From the NCBI RefSeq assembly GCF_021389975.1, contig NZ_CP089981.1, forward strand, positions 3,435,501 through 3,499,500: a stretch of DNA of 64,000 bases, in the 5' to 3' direction. Position numbers and translations under genes: made by a program. Below the pieces are notes generated by a model, which was given only the letters and a program-made list of their open reading frames with translations, was not told the origin of the DNA and made no database searches. The DNA comes from Fulvivirga ulvae. Its GTDB lineage: Bacteria > Bacteroidota > Bacteroidia > Cytophagales > Cyclobacteriaceae. Positions 8,403 to 18,052 of this stretch are shown here, one piece after another (within the stretch, counting starts at the first letter, position 1; each line of letters begins with the position of its first letter).

Positions 8403-8432
8403 TTTTAGGGGGGCGTGATGTATTCCCTGTCT
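8403..8432 (+). promoter_or_regulatory. ECF-type promoter, copy 2 (upstream of T9SS gene)
   Basis: TTTTAGGGGGGC-N11-CCTGTCT, identical in both blocks and in spacing to the element at 7705-7735. It begins four bases after the sigma stop codon and ends 46 bases before the ATG at 8479, so the sigma factor should drive the T9SS/FecR/SusCD genes from here. Confidence 0.6.
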
Positions 8433-8478
8433 TTATGATGCATGCGAATAATTTGCAACTCTTAAAAACAGGACTTAT

Positions 8479-10263
8479 ATGCACAAATTTTACTCAAACT
8501 TTATAAAGGTGTTATTCATTGGGTTCTACATCTTACCCCTGACAGTATTTTGCCAGGAAGCTACCTTTTTTGAGGGGTTTGATAACACTGAAATAGGAGA
8601 GCTCCCCAATGGCTGGACATGGTACCAGAAGGGAGGACAGGATCCTCTAGCGCATTGGAGGGTAGATACTTATGGCTGGTTTGGTCCAAAAGTGGCATTC
8701 AGTGGCCTTGAAGGGGCTCTCGAGGGCAAGATAGACGAGGACTGGCTGATTACACCCCAGATCACACCGCAACCCGGAGATTTTTTGATATTTGATGCCG
8801 CCCAGACATACACAGGTATTGATTACGGCACCAGCTATCATGTACTTATATCCACAGGTACCAATGATCCTTTGGCATTTACCGACACGCTCGCTACTTT
8901 TAATGAAACGGAATTTCCGGTATATCTGGAGACTACGTGGTACGATCTGGCTACTTATGCCAATGTACCCATTTATATTGCCTTTGTACATGAAACATCT
9001 TCAAACAATGGCAATGAAACCGACGATTGGTACCTTGACAATGTTTGGGTACGTCCGGTGCAGGATGCCGAATTTTATAGTGCCGAAGTTTCGTGGCAAT
9101 TTTCAATTCCTATCAGAATAGGAAAAGCGGCGAATACGCCTATGCTCGGGTTTAACATACGTGTAGCGGGCGATGGTGGTACCACAAACCTGGAAAAGGT
9201 AACACTGACCACCAGTGGCACTTCAGATAATCTGCAATTAACCAGGGCCACACTTTATACTACTTACGACGTTCCTTTCATTTCAAATGGAGAAGATACC
9301 GTATTTGCGGATGTCTACGGGTCAGTTGTCGATCCTTTCCAAACCTTTGAAGTTCCGGGCAATCAGGAGTTGGCAGTAGGTGATAATTATTTTTGGCTGG
9401 CCTACACGTTTGATACCAGCGAAGAGCCTCAGTATCCATATCCAAGGGCAGATGCCTCACTTGAGGAAGTAGTCGTTGACGGGATGGTACATTCCGGTAT
9501 TAAAGACACAGTGGTAGTATCACCACATGTTGTTCCCGACAGCATCCCGAATGATAACTACGCTGATGCCATAGAATTAACCCCTGAATCTGGCCGCTAT
9601 GGTTCTTATAACCTTCGGGCCACATTTGAGCCAGAGCATGAACACCTGGCCTACTGTGCGCCTGGTGGTGAGCAGGATGGCTCTAACTCCGTTTGGTGGC
9701 ATTTCGTGGCGCCAACCGATGGCTACATTTCAGCAGACCTATCCGATACTAACTTCAATACCATACTGCTTTTTCTGGATGGGAATTCAGACCAGCTGGC
9801 GTGTAACAATGATATTGACCCCGGGCTTGAGCTTCAATCCAGGATTACAGATTTCCCGGTGGAAGCAGGGCAGGAAATCTATATCCGTGTATCAGGTCAG
9901 GGTTTCCCTGGCGACCCCAATGCTGCTGCCGGTATCATAAATATGGATTTTGAATTCCGTGGCCTGGTTAACGGCATCGATGACTGGACAGGAGGCGCAA
10001 AGCTCTCTCTTCCATATCCAAACCCAGCTTCAGGACTTACTCATTTTGATGTGGAGCTACAAAACACCAAAAATGTTCAGGTAGAGCTAACCGATGCGCT
10101 TGGCAGGCCGGTAAGGCTAATATTTGAAGGAAGACTGGCTGGCGGAGAGAAACACACTCTGGATTTTGACGTCTCCGAGCTGGAGGCAGGTCTTTACCTG
10201 TTGCAGGTCCGTAGTGGGGCAATGCTTGAAGGGGTGAGAAGAGTTGTAGTAACCAACCAATAA
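8479..10263 (+). CDS. T9SS-secreted multidomain adhesin-like protein
   Basis: The 594-residue protein starts with a signal peptide. Next is a choice-of-anchor J (cleaved adhesin) jelly-roll domain, about 25-200 (FFEGFDN, 'DEDWLITPQI', 'DDWYLDNVWV'), then a BNR/sialidase-associated N-terminal-like domain (about 205-330). A third beta-rich region (about 355-495) includes 'SVWWHFVAPTDGYI'. The C-terminus is a T9SS type A sorting domain (PYPNPASG to 'VVVTNQ'), so it is exported through the outer membrane. It sits between the sigma gene and fecR, an unusual place, and probably binds the polymer or protein that the locus consumes. No catalytic motif was recognised. Confidence 0.85.
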   Translation: MHKFYSNFIKVLFIGFYILPLTVFCQEATFFEGFDNTEIGELPNGWTWYQKGGQDPLAHWRVDTYGWFGPKVAFSGLEGALEGKIDEDWLITPQITPQPGDFLIFDAAQTYTGIDYGTSYHVLISTGTNDPLAFTDTLATFNETEFPVYLETTWYDLATYANVPIYIAFVHETSSNNGNETDDWYLDNVWVRPVQDAEFYSAEVSWQFSIPIRIGKAANTPMLGFNIRVAGDGGTTNLEKVTLTTSGTSDNLQLTRATLYTTYDVPFISNGEDTVFADVYGSVVDPFQTFEVPGNQELAVGDNYFWLAYTFDTSEEPQYPYPRADASLEEVVVDGMVHSGIKDTVVVSPHVVPDSIPNDNYADAIELTPESGRYGSYNLRATFEPEHEHLAYCAPGGEQDGSNSVWWHFVAPTDGYISADLSDTNFNTILLFLDGNSDQLACNNDIDPGLELQSRITDFPVEAGQEIYIRVSGQGFPGDPNAAAGIINMDFEFRGLVNGIDDWTGGAKLSLPYPNPASGLTHFDVELQNTKNVQVELTDALGRPVRLIFEGRLAGGEKHTLDFDVSELEAGLYLLQVRSGAMLEGVRRVVVTNQ

Positions 10264-10291
10264 CTACAGAAACAACAGATAAAAGCTGGCT

Positions 10292-11338
10292 ATGCTTGAA
10301 AAAGACGAAAATAACAGACAGTGGTATTTAGCTGTAAGAGCTTTAAAAGGAGACCTGAGTGCATCTGAGCAAGAGAAATGGAAGGAGTTGCTCAGAAATG
10401 ATACCAATCTTCGGGCAGACTTCGAACAGGTAAAGGTCTACTGGGAGCAATTTGATAAACTTCCATATAGTTATATTGATACTGACAAAGACTGGCAAAA
10501 GGTTGCAAAAAAGATCAACAAGCGCAGGAACTATGCAGTCATCTGGAAGTATGCAGCTGTGCTGTTACTTTTGGCAGTAGCCTCCTTTATGCTGATGCAG
10601 AGTTCTGGTTGGTTTTCTTTTGAATTCAGAGAGACTATCACAGTCATAGAGGCTCCCATAGGTTCTCAAACCTATGTTACCTTGCCTGATAGCTCTGTAA
10701 TATGGCTGAATGCCGGAAGTAAAATATCTTTCAACAATAATTTCGGCTTGTCAAACCGCAGTATAATGCTACATGGAGAAGCTTTTTTTGACGTGGAGAA
10801 AAGTGAGGTTCCGTTTAATGTTATCACCCCTCACTACGATATTGCCGTGCTGGGTACAACTTTCAATGTGAGGGCGTATGACGATGACCAGAAACAGGTG
10901 ACGACCCTGGTCCACGGATCTCTGAAGATTAGCAATATCCGGACCGGTAACGGTATAAAAGCTGCCCTCCTCAAGCCTGGACAACGACTGACATTGATTA
11001 AACACGAGGACCTTTCCAGGCAAATGGTAGAGATGGAAGGAGGCATTGACGTTGCTGCGGAAACCGCGTGGAAAGATGGCTGGCTTTCCGTAAGAAGTGA
11101 ATCTCTGGAGGCTTTTGCCACCAAACTTGAGCGCCTCTATGACATTACCATTCATTTTGAAGACGATGAACTCAGGAATTACAGGTACACGGGCAAGATA
11201 AGGCAGCTTAGCCTCGAACAGGTGCTGAAAGCTTTGGCATTGACTTCACCGATTGAGTTTGACATAAAGGAAAAACAGGTGACAGTAAAGATAAACGAGC
11301 GTACCAGGTCTAAATACAATACCCTGGAGAACCACTAA
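10292..11338 (+). CDS. FecR-family anti-sigma factor
   Basis: The 348-residue protein has a cytosolic N-terminal part with the FecR sigma-binding helices, one membrane helix at about 85-105 (VIWKYAAVLLLLAVASF) and a periplasmic FecR domain (ETITVIEAPIGSQTYVTLPDSSVIWLNAGS, split here over several strands; then 'LHGEAFFDVEKS' and 'FNVRAYDDD'). The C-terminal part has the STN-like fold that contacts the receptor ('LERLYDITIHF', 'YTGKIRQLSLEQVLKALAL'). It lies 28 bases after the T9SS gene and should hold the ECF sigma inactive until the SusC-like receptor is loaded. Confidence 0.93.
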   Translation: MLEKDENNRQWYLAVRALKGDLSASEQEKWKELLRNDTNLRADFEQVKVYWEQFDKLPYSYIDTDKDWQKVAKKINKRRNYAVIWKYAAVLLLLAVASFMLMQSSGWFSFEFRETITVIEAPIGSQTYVTLPDSSVIWLNAGSKISFNNNFGLSNRSIMLHGEAFFDVEKSEVPFNVITPHYDIAVLGTTFNVRAYDDDQKQVTTLVHGSLKISNIRTGNGIKAALLKPGQRLTLIKHEDLSRQMVEMEGGIDVAAETAWKDGWLSVRSESLEAFATKLERLYDITIHFEDDELRNYRYTGKIRQLSLEQVLKALALTSPIEFDIKEKQVTVKINERTRSKYNTLENH

Positions 11339-11423
11339 AAACTAATACCATGTGAAGCAACTATACAGTAACGGATAAGCTGGTGACTGAAAAAGCAAGG
11401 ACCAAAAGATGAGGCAACATCTT

Positions 11424-11469
11424 CCGGTCCTTCAGGACTGGCCAATATAATCGGATTTATTATGTCCGA
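11424..11469 (+). other. Two small hairpins in the susC leader
   Basis: CCGGTCC-TTCA-GGACTGG (11424-11441, seven pairs with one G-U) and TCGGA-N9-TCCGA (11451-11469) lie in the 170-base leader between fecR and the SusC-like gene. They have no T-tract. They could stabilise the mRNA or tune expression of the receptor; this is structural observation only. Confidence 0.3.
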
Positions 11470-11507
11470 CTACGATCTATTGTTATACACCAATCCCACA
11501 TAATACT

Positions 11508-14500
11508 ATGAAAAAATTAAAATATGACCAAATGTTGGTTTGGTCAGTATTATCTATGATTATGAAAATTTGGCTCTTTGTTTTGATCAGTGCAGGTGTT
11601 ACCTTGGCCAGTTCAGGCCACTCTCAAAACCTCGACATTGAATTGAAGAATGTAACCCTCCGCAAAGCCTTCAGCATGCTGGAGAGAGAAAGCAATTATT
11701 CATTTTTCTATAACGATTCTTTTTCTGACCTCGACAAGAAAGTATCCGTCTCAGCCAGAGATGAAGCACTGGAGCAGGTTTTGAAAAAGTTACTTGCTTC
11801 AACATCACTTACTTATAAATTCCTTGAGGGTAATTTAATCGTTATTTCACCTAGGAATTTTAACGAACCTATAACCGTTACCGGCGTGGTTACTTCATCA
11901 GCCGAAGGAGAGGCGCTGCCGGGAGTAAACATCACCATTCAAGGAACCAATAAAGGAACCATTACCGATATAGAAGGAAGGTATAGCTTGCGGGTAGAAG
12001 AGGATGCTGTTTTAATATTTACTTTCATAGGCTACAGTCCACTGGAGATAAGTGTAAACGGCCGTATGGTAATTGATGTGGCGCTGGAGGAGGACATAAC
12101 CACTCTTGAAGAAGTAATGGTAGTGTCTACGGGATATCAGGAAATAGACAAAAGGCTTTTTACCGGATCGGTAGTAAAGCTGGGTGTGGAGGAAATTGAA
12201 ACCGATGGTACTATTGATGTGGGCCGGATGCTGCAAGGCCGGGCAGCCGGGGTTTCAGTACAGAATGTATCAGGCACTTTTGGTACCGCACCAAAAATAC
12301 GAGTACGGGGTGCTACTTCAATCACCGGCGATAACAAGCCTCTTTGGGTTGTAGACGGGGTGGTGCTGGAAGATATCGTCAACATTTCTACTGATCAACT
12401 TACAACCGGGGACCCGAATACACTTATTGGTTCCTCCGTAGCAGGTATCAATGCTGATGATATTGAAAATATTAATATTCTTAAAGATGCCTCCGCAACA
12501 GCTCTTTACGGTGCTCGTGCCAAGGATGGTGTAGTTATTATTACAACCAAGAAAGGTAGTACGGGAAAACCCGTGATCACCTATACAGGTAACTTTTCAT
12601 CATACATGAAACCGTCTTACGACGACTACAACATTATGAACTCGTCAGACCAGATGTCGGTATATGCAGAGATGGAGCGCAAAGGATTTTTAAACCATGC
12701 CGACATATCCAGGAGCTCCGACGGGGGTATTTACAAAAAAATGTACGACATGATTAACGGAGGCTTTGACGGAGGCTCAGATGAGTTTGTACTTCCTAAT
12801 ACTAAAGAAGCACGGCAGGCCTTCCTCAGCCGGTATGCAAGTGCCAATACTGACTGGTTTGACGAATTGTTTAGAAATTCTTTTGTTCAGGAGCATTCCC
12901 TCGGACTTTCCAGTGGTACAGAGTCATCGCAGTTTTACTTTTCTACCAGCTATTACAATGACAATGGCTGGACCATAGCTGACAATGTGCAACGATATAC
13001 AGCTAACGCACGTGCGAGGTTTAAACTTTCTGATAAAATAAACGTAGGTTTTATCACTACAGGTTCTGTAAGGGAACAACGGGTGCCCGGCACTATTTCA
13101 CGACAGACCGATGCCGTTTCGGGCAGCTATGACAGAGACTTTGATATCAACCCTTTCAGCTATGCACTGAATACCAGTCGGGCGCTGACTGCCTATGAAG
13201 AAAACGGCGACCTGGAGTATTTCACCAGAAACTATGCCCCTTTCAATATTATCAATGAGCTGGATAAGAACTATATAGACCTGAATGTCCAGGACCTGAA
13301 ACTACAGGGGGAGATCAATTACAGTATTACCGAGGGCCTTAAATATGACCTGATAGGGGCGGTCAGATATGTGAAAACAACTTCTGAGCACAAAGTGATG
13401 GAAGGGTCAAATATGGCTGAAGCTTACCGCGCCGACGGCTCGCAGGTTATTCGCCAGGGCAACAGATTTTTATACGTAAATCCAGAATACCCCAACTTAG
13501 ACCCTGTGGTGGTATTGCCAGAAGGCGGTTTTTATAATCGTACAGATGACCAGATGGTGAGCTACTATTTCAAAAATCAGCTTGCCTGGAACCATACTTT
13601 TAACAGTATTCATAATACCAACCTGGTGATCGGTCAGGAAATACGCCAGGTGGACCGCCAGAATTCATTTAACAATGGATATGGATACCAGTTTGAAAAG
13701 GGAGGGGTGCCTTATACTGACTACCTGATTATTAAACAACTACTTGAAGGAAATTTTAATTATTACGGGATGTCCAATACTTACGAGAGGTATGCCAGCT
13801 TTTATGCGGGGCTCACCTATTCATACAACACCAAATATGTGTTTAACAGTACAGTAAGGTATGATGGGTCTAACCGCCTCGGAGAGTCAGGTACTGCCCG
13901 CTGGCTGCCTACCTGGAATGTAAGCGGGGCCTGGAATATCGATTCGGAACCCTTCATGAATGACATACGGACCATAGACTTTCTGACCCTGAAGGTAGGT
14001 TACGGATTAACAGCCAATATAGGGAATGCAACCAATTCATCACCAATATTTAGAAGCGGTACTACAAGAAGACCTTACCTCAACGAAACAGAATCGCAGA
14101 TTATAATTGAGAGTCTGGAGAATACTGATCTCACTTGGGAAAAACAATATGAAACCAATATTGGCTTAAATGTAGGAGCATTTGAGCGCATTAACCTGTC
14201 GTTTGACTATTATATCAGGGATCACTTCGACCTGATAAGTGTAATTAAAACCTCTGGAATAGGCGGTGAGGCCTATAAAGCCATCAACTACGCAGATATG
14301 GAGTCTCATGGTGTGGACTTGTCCCTGGGGGCATCAATCTTCGAAAGAAAGCATTGGGGGTGGAACAGTAACTTCGTTTTCAGTTACAATAAAAACGAAA
14401 TCACAAATCTTAGAAACGAGCCCCGTATTATAAACCTGATTTTTCCTGAAGGAGGCGCCCTGGAAGGCTATCCCGTGCGTGGACTGTTTTCCATAGACTA

Positions 14501-15143
14501 CCAGGGACTGGACCCTAAAACCGGTATTCCGCTCTTCATTAATCATGAAGGGGAGCTTAGTTCCGATGTCTATATGCAGAGCCTTACTACAAAATACCTT
14601 AAATACGAAGGCCCTGTAGACCCGACTATTACCGGCGGATTTTCCAATACCTTCAGGTATAAGAATCTGTCACTAAATGTCTTTCTTACCTATCAGGCTG
14701 GAAACAAAGTACGACTTGATCCGGCATTCAGAAGCTCCTACACCGACCTGGATGCTATGTCCAGGGAGTTTCTGGACCGATGGATGCTACCTGGAGATGA
14801 ACGATATACCGATGTGCCATCCATCCCCGATGTTACCACGCTTGCTCAGCTCTACCAGTTAGGGGCGATTTACCCTTATAACAGCTACAATTACTCTTCC
14901 GCGAGGGTGGTGGACGGTTCTTTTGTACGGCTCCGTACCGTATCGCTGACTTATAACCTGCCGCGGCATTTGCTTTCCCAGGTGAGGCTGAAGGATGCCT
15001 CCATCAGTCTGACGGGCACAAACCTGCTGTTGCTCTATGCTGATAAACGCTTGTATGGTCAGGACCCTGAGTTTTTTGGAGCTGGTGGGGTGGCCATGCC
15101 TGTAGCCCGGCAGTGGACAGCATCATTAAAAGTTAGTTTATGA
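11508..15143 (+). CDS. SusC/RagA-like TonB-dependent outer-membrane receptor with STN domain
   Basis: The 1211-residue protein has a signal peptide, an N-terminal STN signalling domain (about 40-110, 'NVTLRKAFSMLE'), a carboxypeptidase-regulatory-like domain (about 120-200, 'GEALPGVNITIQGTNKGT'), the TonB box and plug ('RVRGATSITGDNKPLWVVDG', 'DIENINILKDASATALYGARAKDGVVIITTK', given in pieces) and a long beta-barrel. With the SusD-like lipoprotein it forms a lidded importer in the outer membrane. The STN domain fits control of the FecR/sigma pair upstream. The stop codon overlaps the next ATG by four bases. Confidence 0.96.
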   Translation: MKKLKYDQMLVWSVLSMIMKIWLFVLISAGVTLASSGHSQNLDIELKNVTLRKAFSMLERESNYSFFYNDSFSDLDKKVSVSARDEALEQVLKKLLASTSLTYKFLEGNLIVISPRNFNEPITVTGVVTSSAEGEALPGVNITIQGTNKGTITDIEGRYSLRVEEDAVLIFTFIGYSPLEISVNGRMVIDVALEEDITTLEEVMVVSTGYQEIDKRLFTGSVVKLGVEEIETDGTIDVGRMLQGRAAGVSVQNVSGTFGTAPKIRVRGATSITGDNKPLWVVDGVVLEDIVNISTDQLTTGDPNTLIGSSVAGINADDIENINILKDASATALYGARAKDGVVIITTKKGSTGKPVITYTGNFSSYMKPSYDDYNIMNSSDQMSVYAEMERKGFLNHADISRSSDGGIYKKMYDMINGGFDGGSDEFVLPNTKEARQAFLSRYASANTDWFDELFRNSFVQEHSLGLSSGTESSQFYFSTSYYNDNGWTIADNVQRYTANARARFKLSDKINVGFITTGSVREQRVPGTISRQTDAVSGSYDRDFDINPFSYALNTSRALTAYEENGDLEYFTRNYAPFNIINELDKNYIDLNVQDLKLQGEINYSITEGLKYDLIGAVRYVKTTSEHKVMEGSNMAEAYRADGSQVIRQGNRFLYVNPEYPNLDPVVVLPEGGFYNRTDDQMVSYYFKNQLAWNHTFNSIHNTNLVIGQEIRQVDRQNSFNNGYGYQFEKGGVPYTDYLIIKQLLEGNFNYYGMSNTYERYASFYAGLTYSYNTKYVFNSTVRYDGSNRLGESGTARWLPTWNVSGAWNIDSEPFMNDIRTIDFLTLKVGYGLTANIGNATNSSPIFRSGTTRRPYLNETESQIIIESLENTDLTWEKQYETNIGLNVGAFERINLSFDYYIRDHFDLISVIKTSGIGGEAYKAINYADMESHGVDLSLGASIFERKHWGWNSNFVFSYNKNEITNLRNEPRIINLIFPEGGALEGYPVRGLFSIDYQGLDPKTGIPLFINHEGELSSDVYMQSLTTKYLKYEGPVDPTITGGFSNTFRYKNLSLNVFLTYQAGNKVRLDPAFRSSYTDLDAMSREFLDRWMLPGDERYTDVPSIPDVTTLAQLYQLGAIYPYNSYNYSSARVVDGSFVRLRTVSLTYNLPRHLLSQVRLKDASISLTGTNLLLLYADKRLYGQDPEFFGAGGVAMPVARQWTASLKVSL

Positions 15144-16624
15144 CCATTAAAAACATAGTTATGAATAAGTACTTACCTATTTTTTGCTTCATGCTTTTTG
15201 TACTGGCCGGGTGTAACGATTACCTGTCGAAAGTACCCGATAACAGGGCAAAGCTTGATTCTAAAGACAAAATCGGAGAATTGCTGGTGTCCGCTTACCC
15301 TGAGGCGGGCTATGCATTGTTTTGCGAAGCTATGTCGGATAATGTGGAGGATAACCCCGCTGCAGGCCAGGACCTCCGCAATGCAGATGCCTACTTTTGG
15401 AAAGATGCCAGTACCACACATCAGGATTCACCTGAATACTACTGGAATGCCTCATATGCAGCTATAGCCGCTGCCAATCATGCGCTGGAATTTATAGAAA
15501 CCGAGAGTGAGCCCGAGCTATACAATGCCGAAAAAGGGGAGGCGCTGGTGGCGAGGGCTTACGCTCACTTTATGCTTGTGAATCTCTTTGCTAAAATGTA
15601 TAACCAGGGAAGTGCCACATATGATCCTGGTATACCTTATGTGACAGAGCCCGAAAAACAATCGCTCAAAACATACAAGCGGACTACAGTGGCCCATGTT
15701 TACAGCATGATAGAAAAGGACCTGCTGGAAGGGTTGCCACTGATTGATGATCAGGCGTATGAAACGGGCAGCGGTGCTACAGGCGTAGCTAAATTTCACT
15801 TTACCAAGACGGCCGCTCATGCTTTTGCCGTACGCTTCTATCTCTTCAAAAAAGATTATGACAAAGTAATTGAGCATTCCAATGAGATATTCAGTTTTGG
15901 GGACGGAGCAGAATACCTGCGACCTTGGAACACAGACTATCAGTCACTATCCGCCCAGGAGTTGGCTGTGGCCTATACAAGATCATCGGAAAGATCAAAT
16001 GTACTTCTTGCAGAAGGAGCTTCTGAATGGGCACGCTTATTTAATGGGCTGAGGTATTCTACGGGAGCGTTGAGGTATCAGGATATATTCCCCAATCCTA
16101 CAGGAGGGCAGTTTGCCATATCTACGTTTTATACCTCTTCAGGCGTGTATTTTGTCAATAAGTTTAGAGAGCACTTCGTACGCATAGGCACCAATGCCAA
16201 TACCGGCTTTCCCTATGTGGTATTCCCGCTTTTTACAATGGAAGAGGTGCTTTTGAGCAGGGCCGAAGCATATGCATTTAAAAATCAGTTTCACGATGCT
16301 ATGGCTGACCTTAATACCTGGGTAGCAAAACGTATAGATGATTACGATCCTGATTTGCATGCGCTTACCTTCAATAAAATATTCAATTTCTATGGCCATG
16401 ATATTAATCAGAGCAACATTGTGGATGCTGTTTTGCATTTTCGGCAGGTAGAATTTCTGCATGAAGGACTCAGATGGTTTGACATACTCAGGCATGATAT
16501 TCCGGTAGTGCATGCTACCAATGCAGGAGAAGTTCTGGAGCTTAAACCGGGCGATCCGCGGAGAGTATTGCAGATACCGCAGGAAGCTATTTCTATTGGT
16601 GGCCTGGAGCCTAATCCGAGATGA
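15140..16624 (+). CDS. SusD/RagB-like substrate-binding outer-membrane lipoprotein
   Basis: The 494-residue protein has a lipoprotein signal ending in the lipobox LAGC (Cys about 25), followed by SusD-type helices ('NADAYFWKDA', 'NHALEFIETES', 'GEALVARAYAHFMLVNLFA' and, at the end, 'RQVEFLHEGLRWFDILRH'). It acts as the lid of the SusC-like importer. The ATGA overlap with susC indicates translational coupling. An alternative ATG at 15161 (MNKYLPIF) would also retain the signal peptide. The ligand is unknown. The neighbouring metallopeptidase lipoprotein suggests peptides rather than glycans, and no glycoside hydrolase lies in the operon. Confidence 0.95.
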   Translation: MTIKNIVMNKYLPIFCFMLFVLAGCNDYLSKVPDNRAKLDSKDKIGELLVSAYPEAGYALFCEAMSDNVEDNPAAGQDLRNADAYFWKDASTTHQDSPEYYWNASYAAIAAANHALEFIETESEPELYNAEKGEALVARAYAHFMLVNLFAKMYNQGSATYDPGIPYVTEPEKQSLKTYKRTTVAHVYSMIEKDLLEGLPLIDDQAYETGSGATGVAKFHFTKTAAHAFAVRFYLFKKDYDKVIEHSNEIFSFGDGAEYLRPWNTDYQSLSAQELAVAYTRSSERSNVLLAEGASEWARLFNGLRYSTGALRYQDIFPNPTGGQFAISTFYTSSGVYFVNKFREHFVRIGTNANTGFPYVVFPLFTMEEVLLSRAEAYAFKNQFHDAMADLNTWVAKRIDDYDPDLHALTFNKIFNFYGHDINQSNIVDAVLHFRQVEFLHEGLRWFDILRHDIPVVHATNAGEVLELKPGDPRRVLQIPQEAISIGGLEPNPR

Positions 16625-16682
16625 GTACTTAATCTCAGGTGCATGTGCCCATGTTAAAATTCTAAATACTAATTAAAAAGAC

Positions 16683-18041
16683 ATGAAATACATCTATAAT
16701 ATATTCTTCGCTAGTCTGCTATTATTGCTGGCATGTGAAGACCCCTATAATGATGCATCCGGTCCGGGGGACTATGTGGACCCAGACAAAGACTATCAAC
16801 CCACAGAGTTGGATAACTGGTTATACAGCAACTTTACCTCTCCTTATAATATAGAAGTCAAGTACCGCTGGGATGCTTCGGAACTTAACCTTTATAAAAC
16901 ATTGGTGCCTCCGGTTCCCTCTAAAGTACAGGAAGTGATGGAGGTGGCAAGCCAGGTTTGGATAAAGCCCTATGTAGAGCTGGCCGGGGCAGGGTTTATT
17001 AAAGAGTACTGTCCCAAACAGTTTATGTTAGTAGGAAGCCCTGAGTATAATTTTGATGGTACTATCAAATTAGGTACGGCCGAAGGAGGACGCAAGGTGG
17101 TACTGTACGTTGTGAATGATTTCCTGAAGACAGACCAGTTTTCCGTCAAACAACTTATCCATACCATAGAGCATGAGTTTGCACATATTCTCCATCAGAG
17201 TATTATGTATCCGGCCGAATATAAAGAGCTGACACCAGGAGAGTATACAGCCAACTGGAACATGGTTTCCCTGGCAGAGGCACGGGCACGGGGGTTCATC
17301 ACCAGCTATGCTATGTCGTCTCCTGACGAGGATTTTGTAGAGATGATCTCCATAATGCTGATTGAGGGTAAAGAAGGGTATGAAGCTATCATAGAGTGTG
17401 AAACCACGGCCGCTTCCAGGCAAATATTGAAAGAAAAAGAGCAATTAGTAGTTAAATACTTTATTGAGAATTACGATATCGACTTTTATACATTACAGGC
17501 CAAAGTTCAGGAATCCATTAAAGCGATTGCTCCGGGCAATGGTGGAGGCGGAGGCGAAACCCCTGAGCCTGTTGCAGATGTGTGGGGCTTTGACAAAACC
17601 TATCAGACACTCAACTATGACTTTAGCACATTGCCGCAACCCGCTGATTTTGTAGCGCGCTACAATTATGATAATCAGGTATTGCACAACAATAACTATG
17701 CACTTGATTACAATTTTAAATTGCTCTATTCTTTTGAAGGTGAGCTGACCCTTAGACTCTTTTATTATACTGTCAATTCCGCGGAAAGGGAATATTACAC
17801 CGCCAATTTTCGGTTTTCCGCCGTACGAAATGATAACGGTACACTCACTTTGTACTATGCCGGAAGCGATGATAACGGAGTTTATTTACAGGAAGAGCTT
17901 AAGGCCACCGGGATCTTGTCATTTTTTGCCAACAGGACTTTCAATACTGACTGGGTGGAGTCATGTGACGGAGAGCTTTATGTAGGACTTTTTCCTGTCG
18001 ATTCTCCTCAGAAATATGCTATCGCAACATTAGGGAACTAA
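16683..18041 (+). CDS. Putative zinc-binding metallopeptidase lipoprotein (Mx1-like)
   Basis: The 452-residue protein has a lipoprotein signal (LLLLACEDP). The zinc motif HEFAH (His164 and His168) lies in 'HTIEHEFAHILHQ', with a downstream 'EDFVEMISIM' region that may supply the third ligand Glu. The C-terminal third is beta-rich after a Gly-rich linker (GNGGGGGE, near 280). This family regularly accompanies SusCD and DUF4302 genes in Bacteroidota. It probably cuts peptides at the cell surface before uptake; activity is inferred from the motif. Confidence 0.85.
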   Translation: MKYIYNIFFASLLLLLACEDPYNDASGPGDYVDPDKDYQPTELDNWLYSNFTSPYNIEVKYRWDASELNLYKTLVPPVPSKVQEVMEVASQVWIKPYVELAGAGFIKEYCPKQFMLVGSPEYNFDGTIKLGTAEGGRKVVLYVVNDFLKTDQFSVKQLIHTIEHEFAHILHQSIMYPAEYKELTPGEYTANWNMVSLAEARARGFITSYAMSSPDEDFVEMISIMLIEGKEGYEAIIECETTAASRQILKEKEQLVVKYFIENYDIDFYTLQAKVQESIKAIAPGNGGGGGETPEPVADVWGFDKTYQTLNYDFSTLPQPADFVARYNYDNQVLHNNNYALDYNFKLLYSFEGELTLRLFYYTVNSAEREYYTANFRFSAVRNDNGTLTLYYAGSDDNGVYLQEELKATGILSFFANRTFNTDWVESCDGELYVGLFPVDSPQKYAIATLGN

Positions 18042-18052
18042 AACATTGTAAG

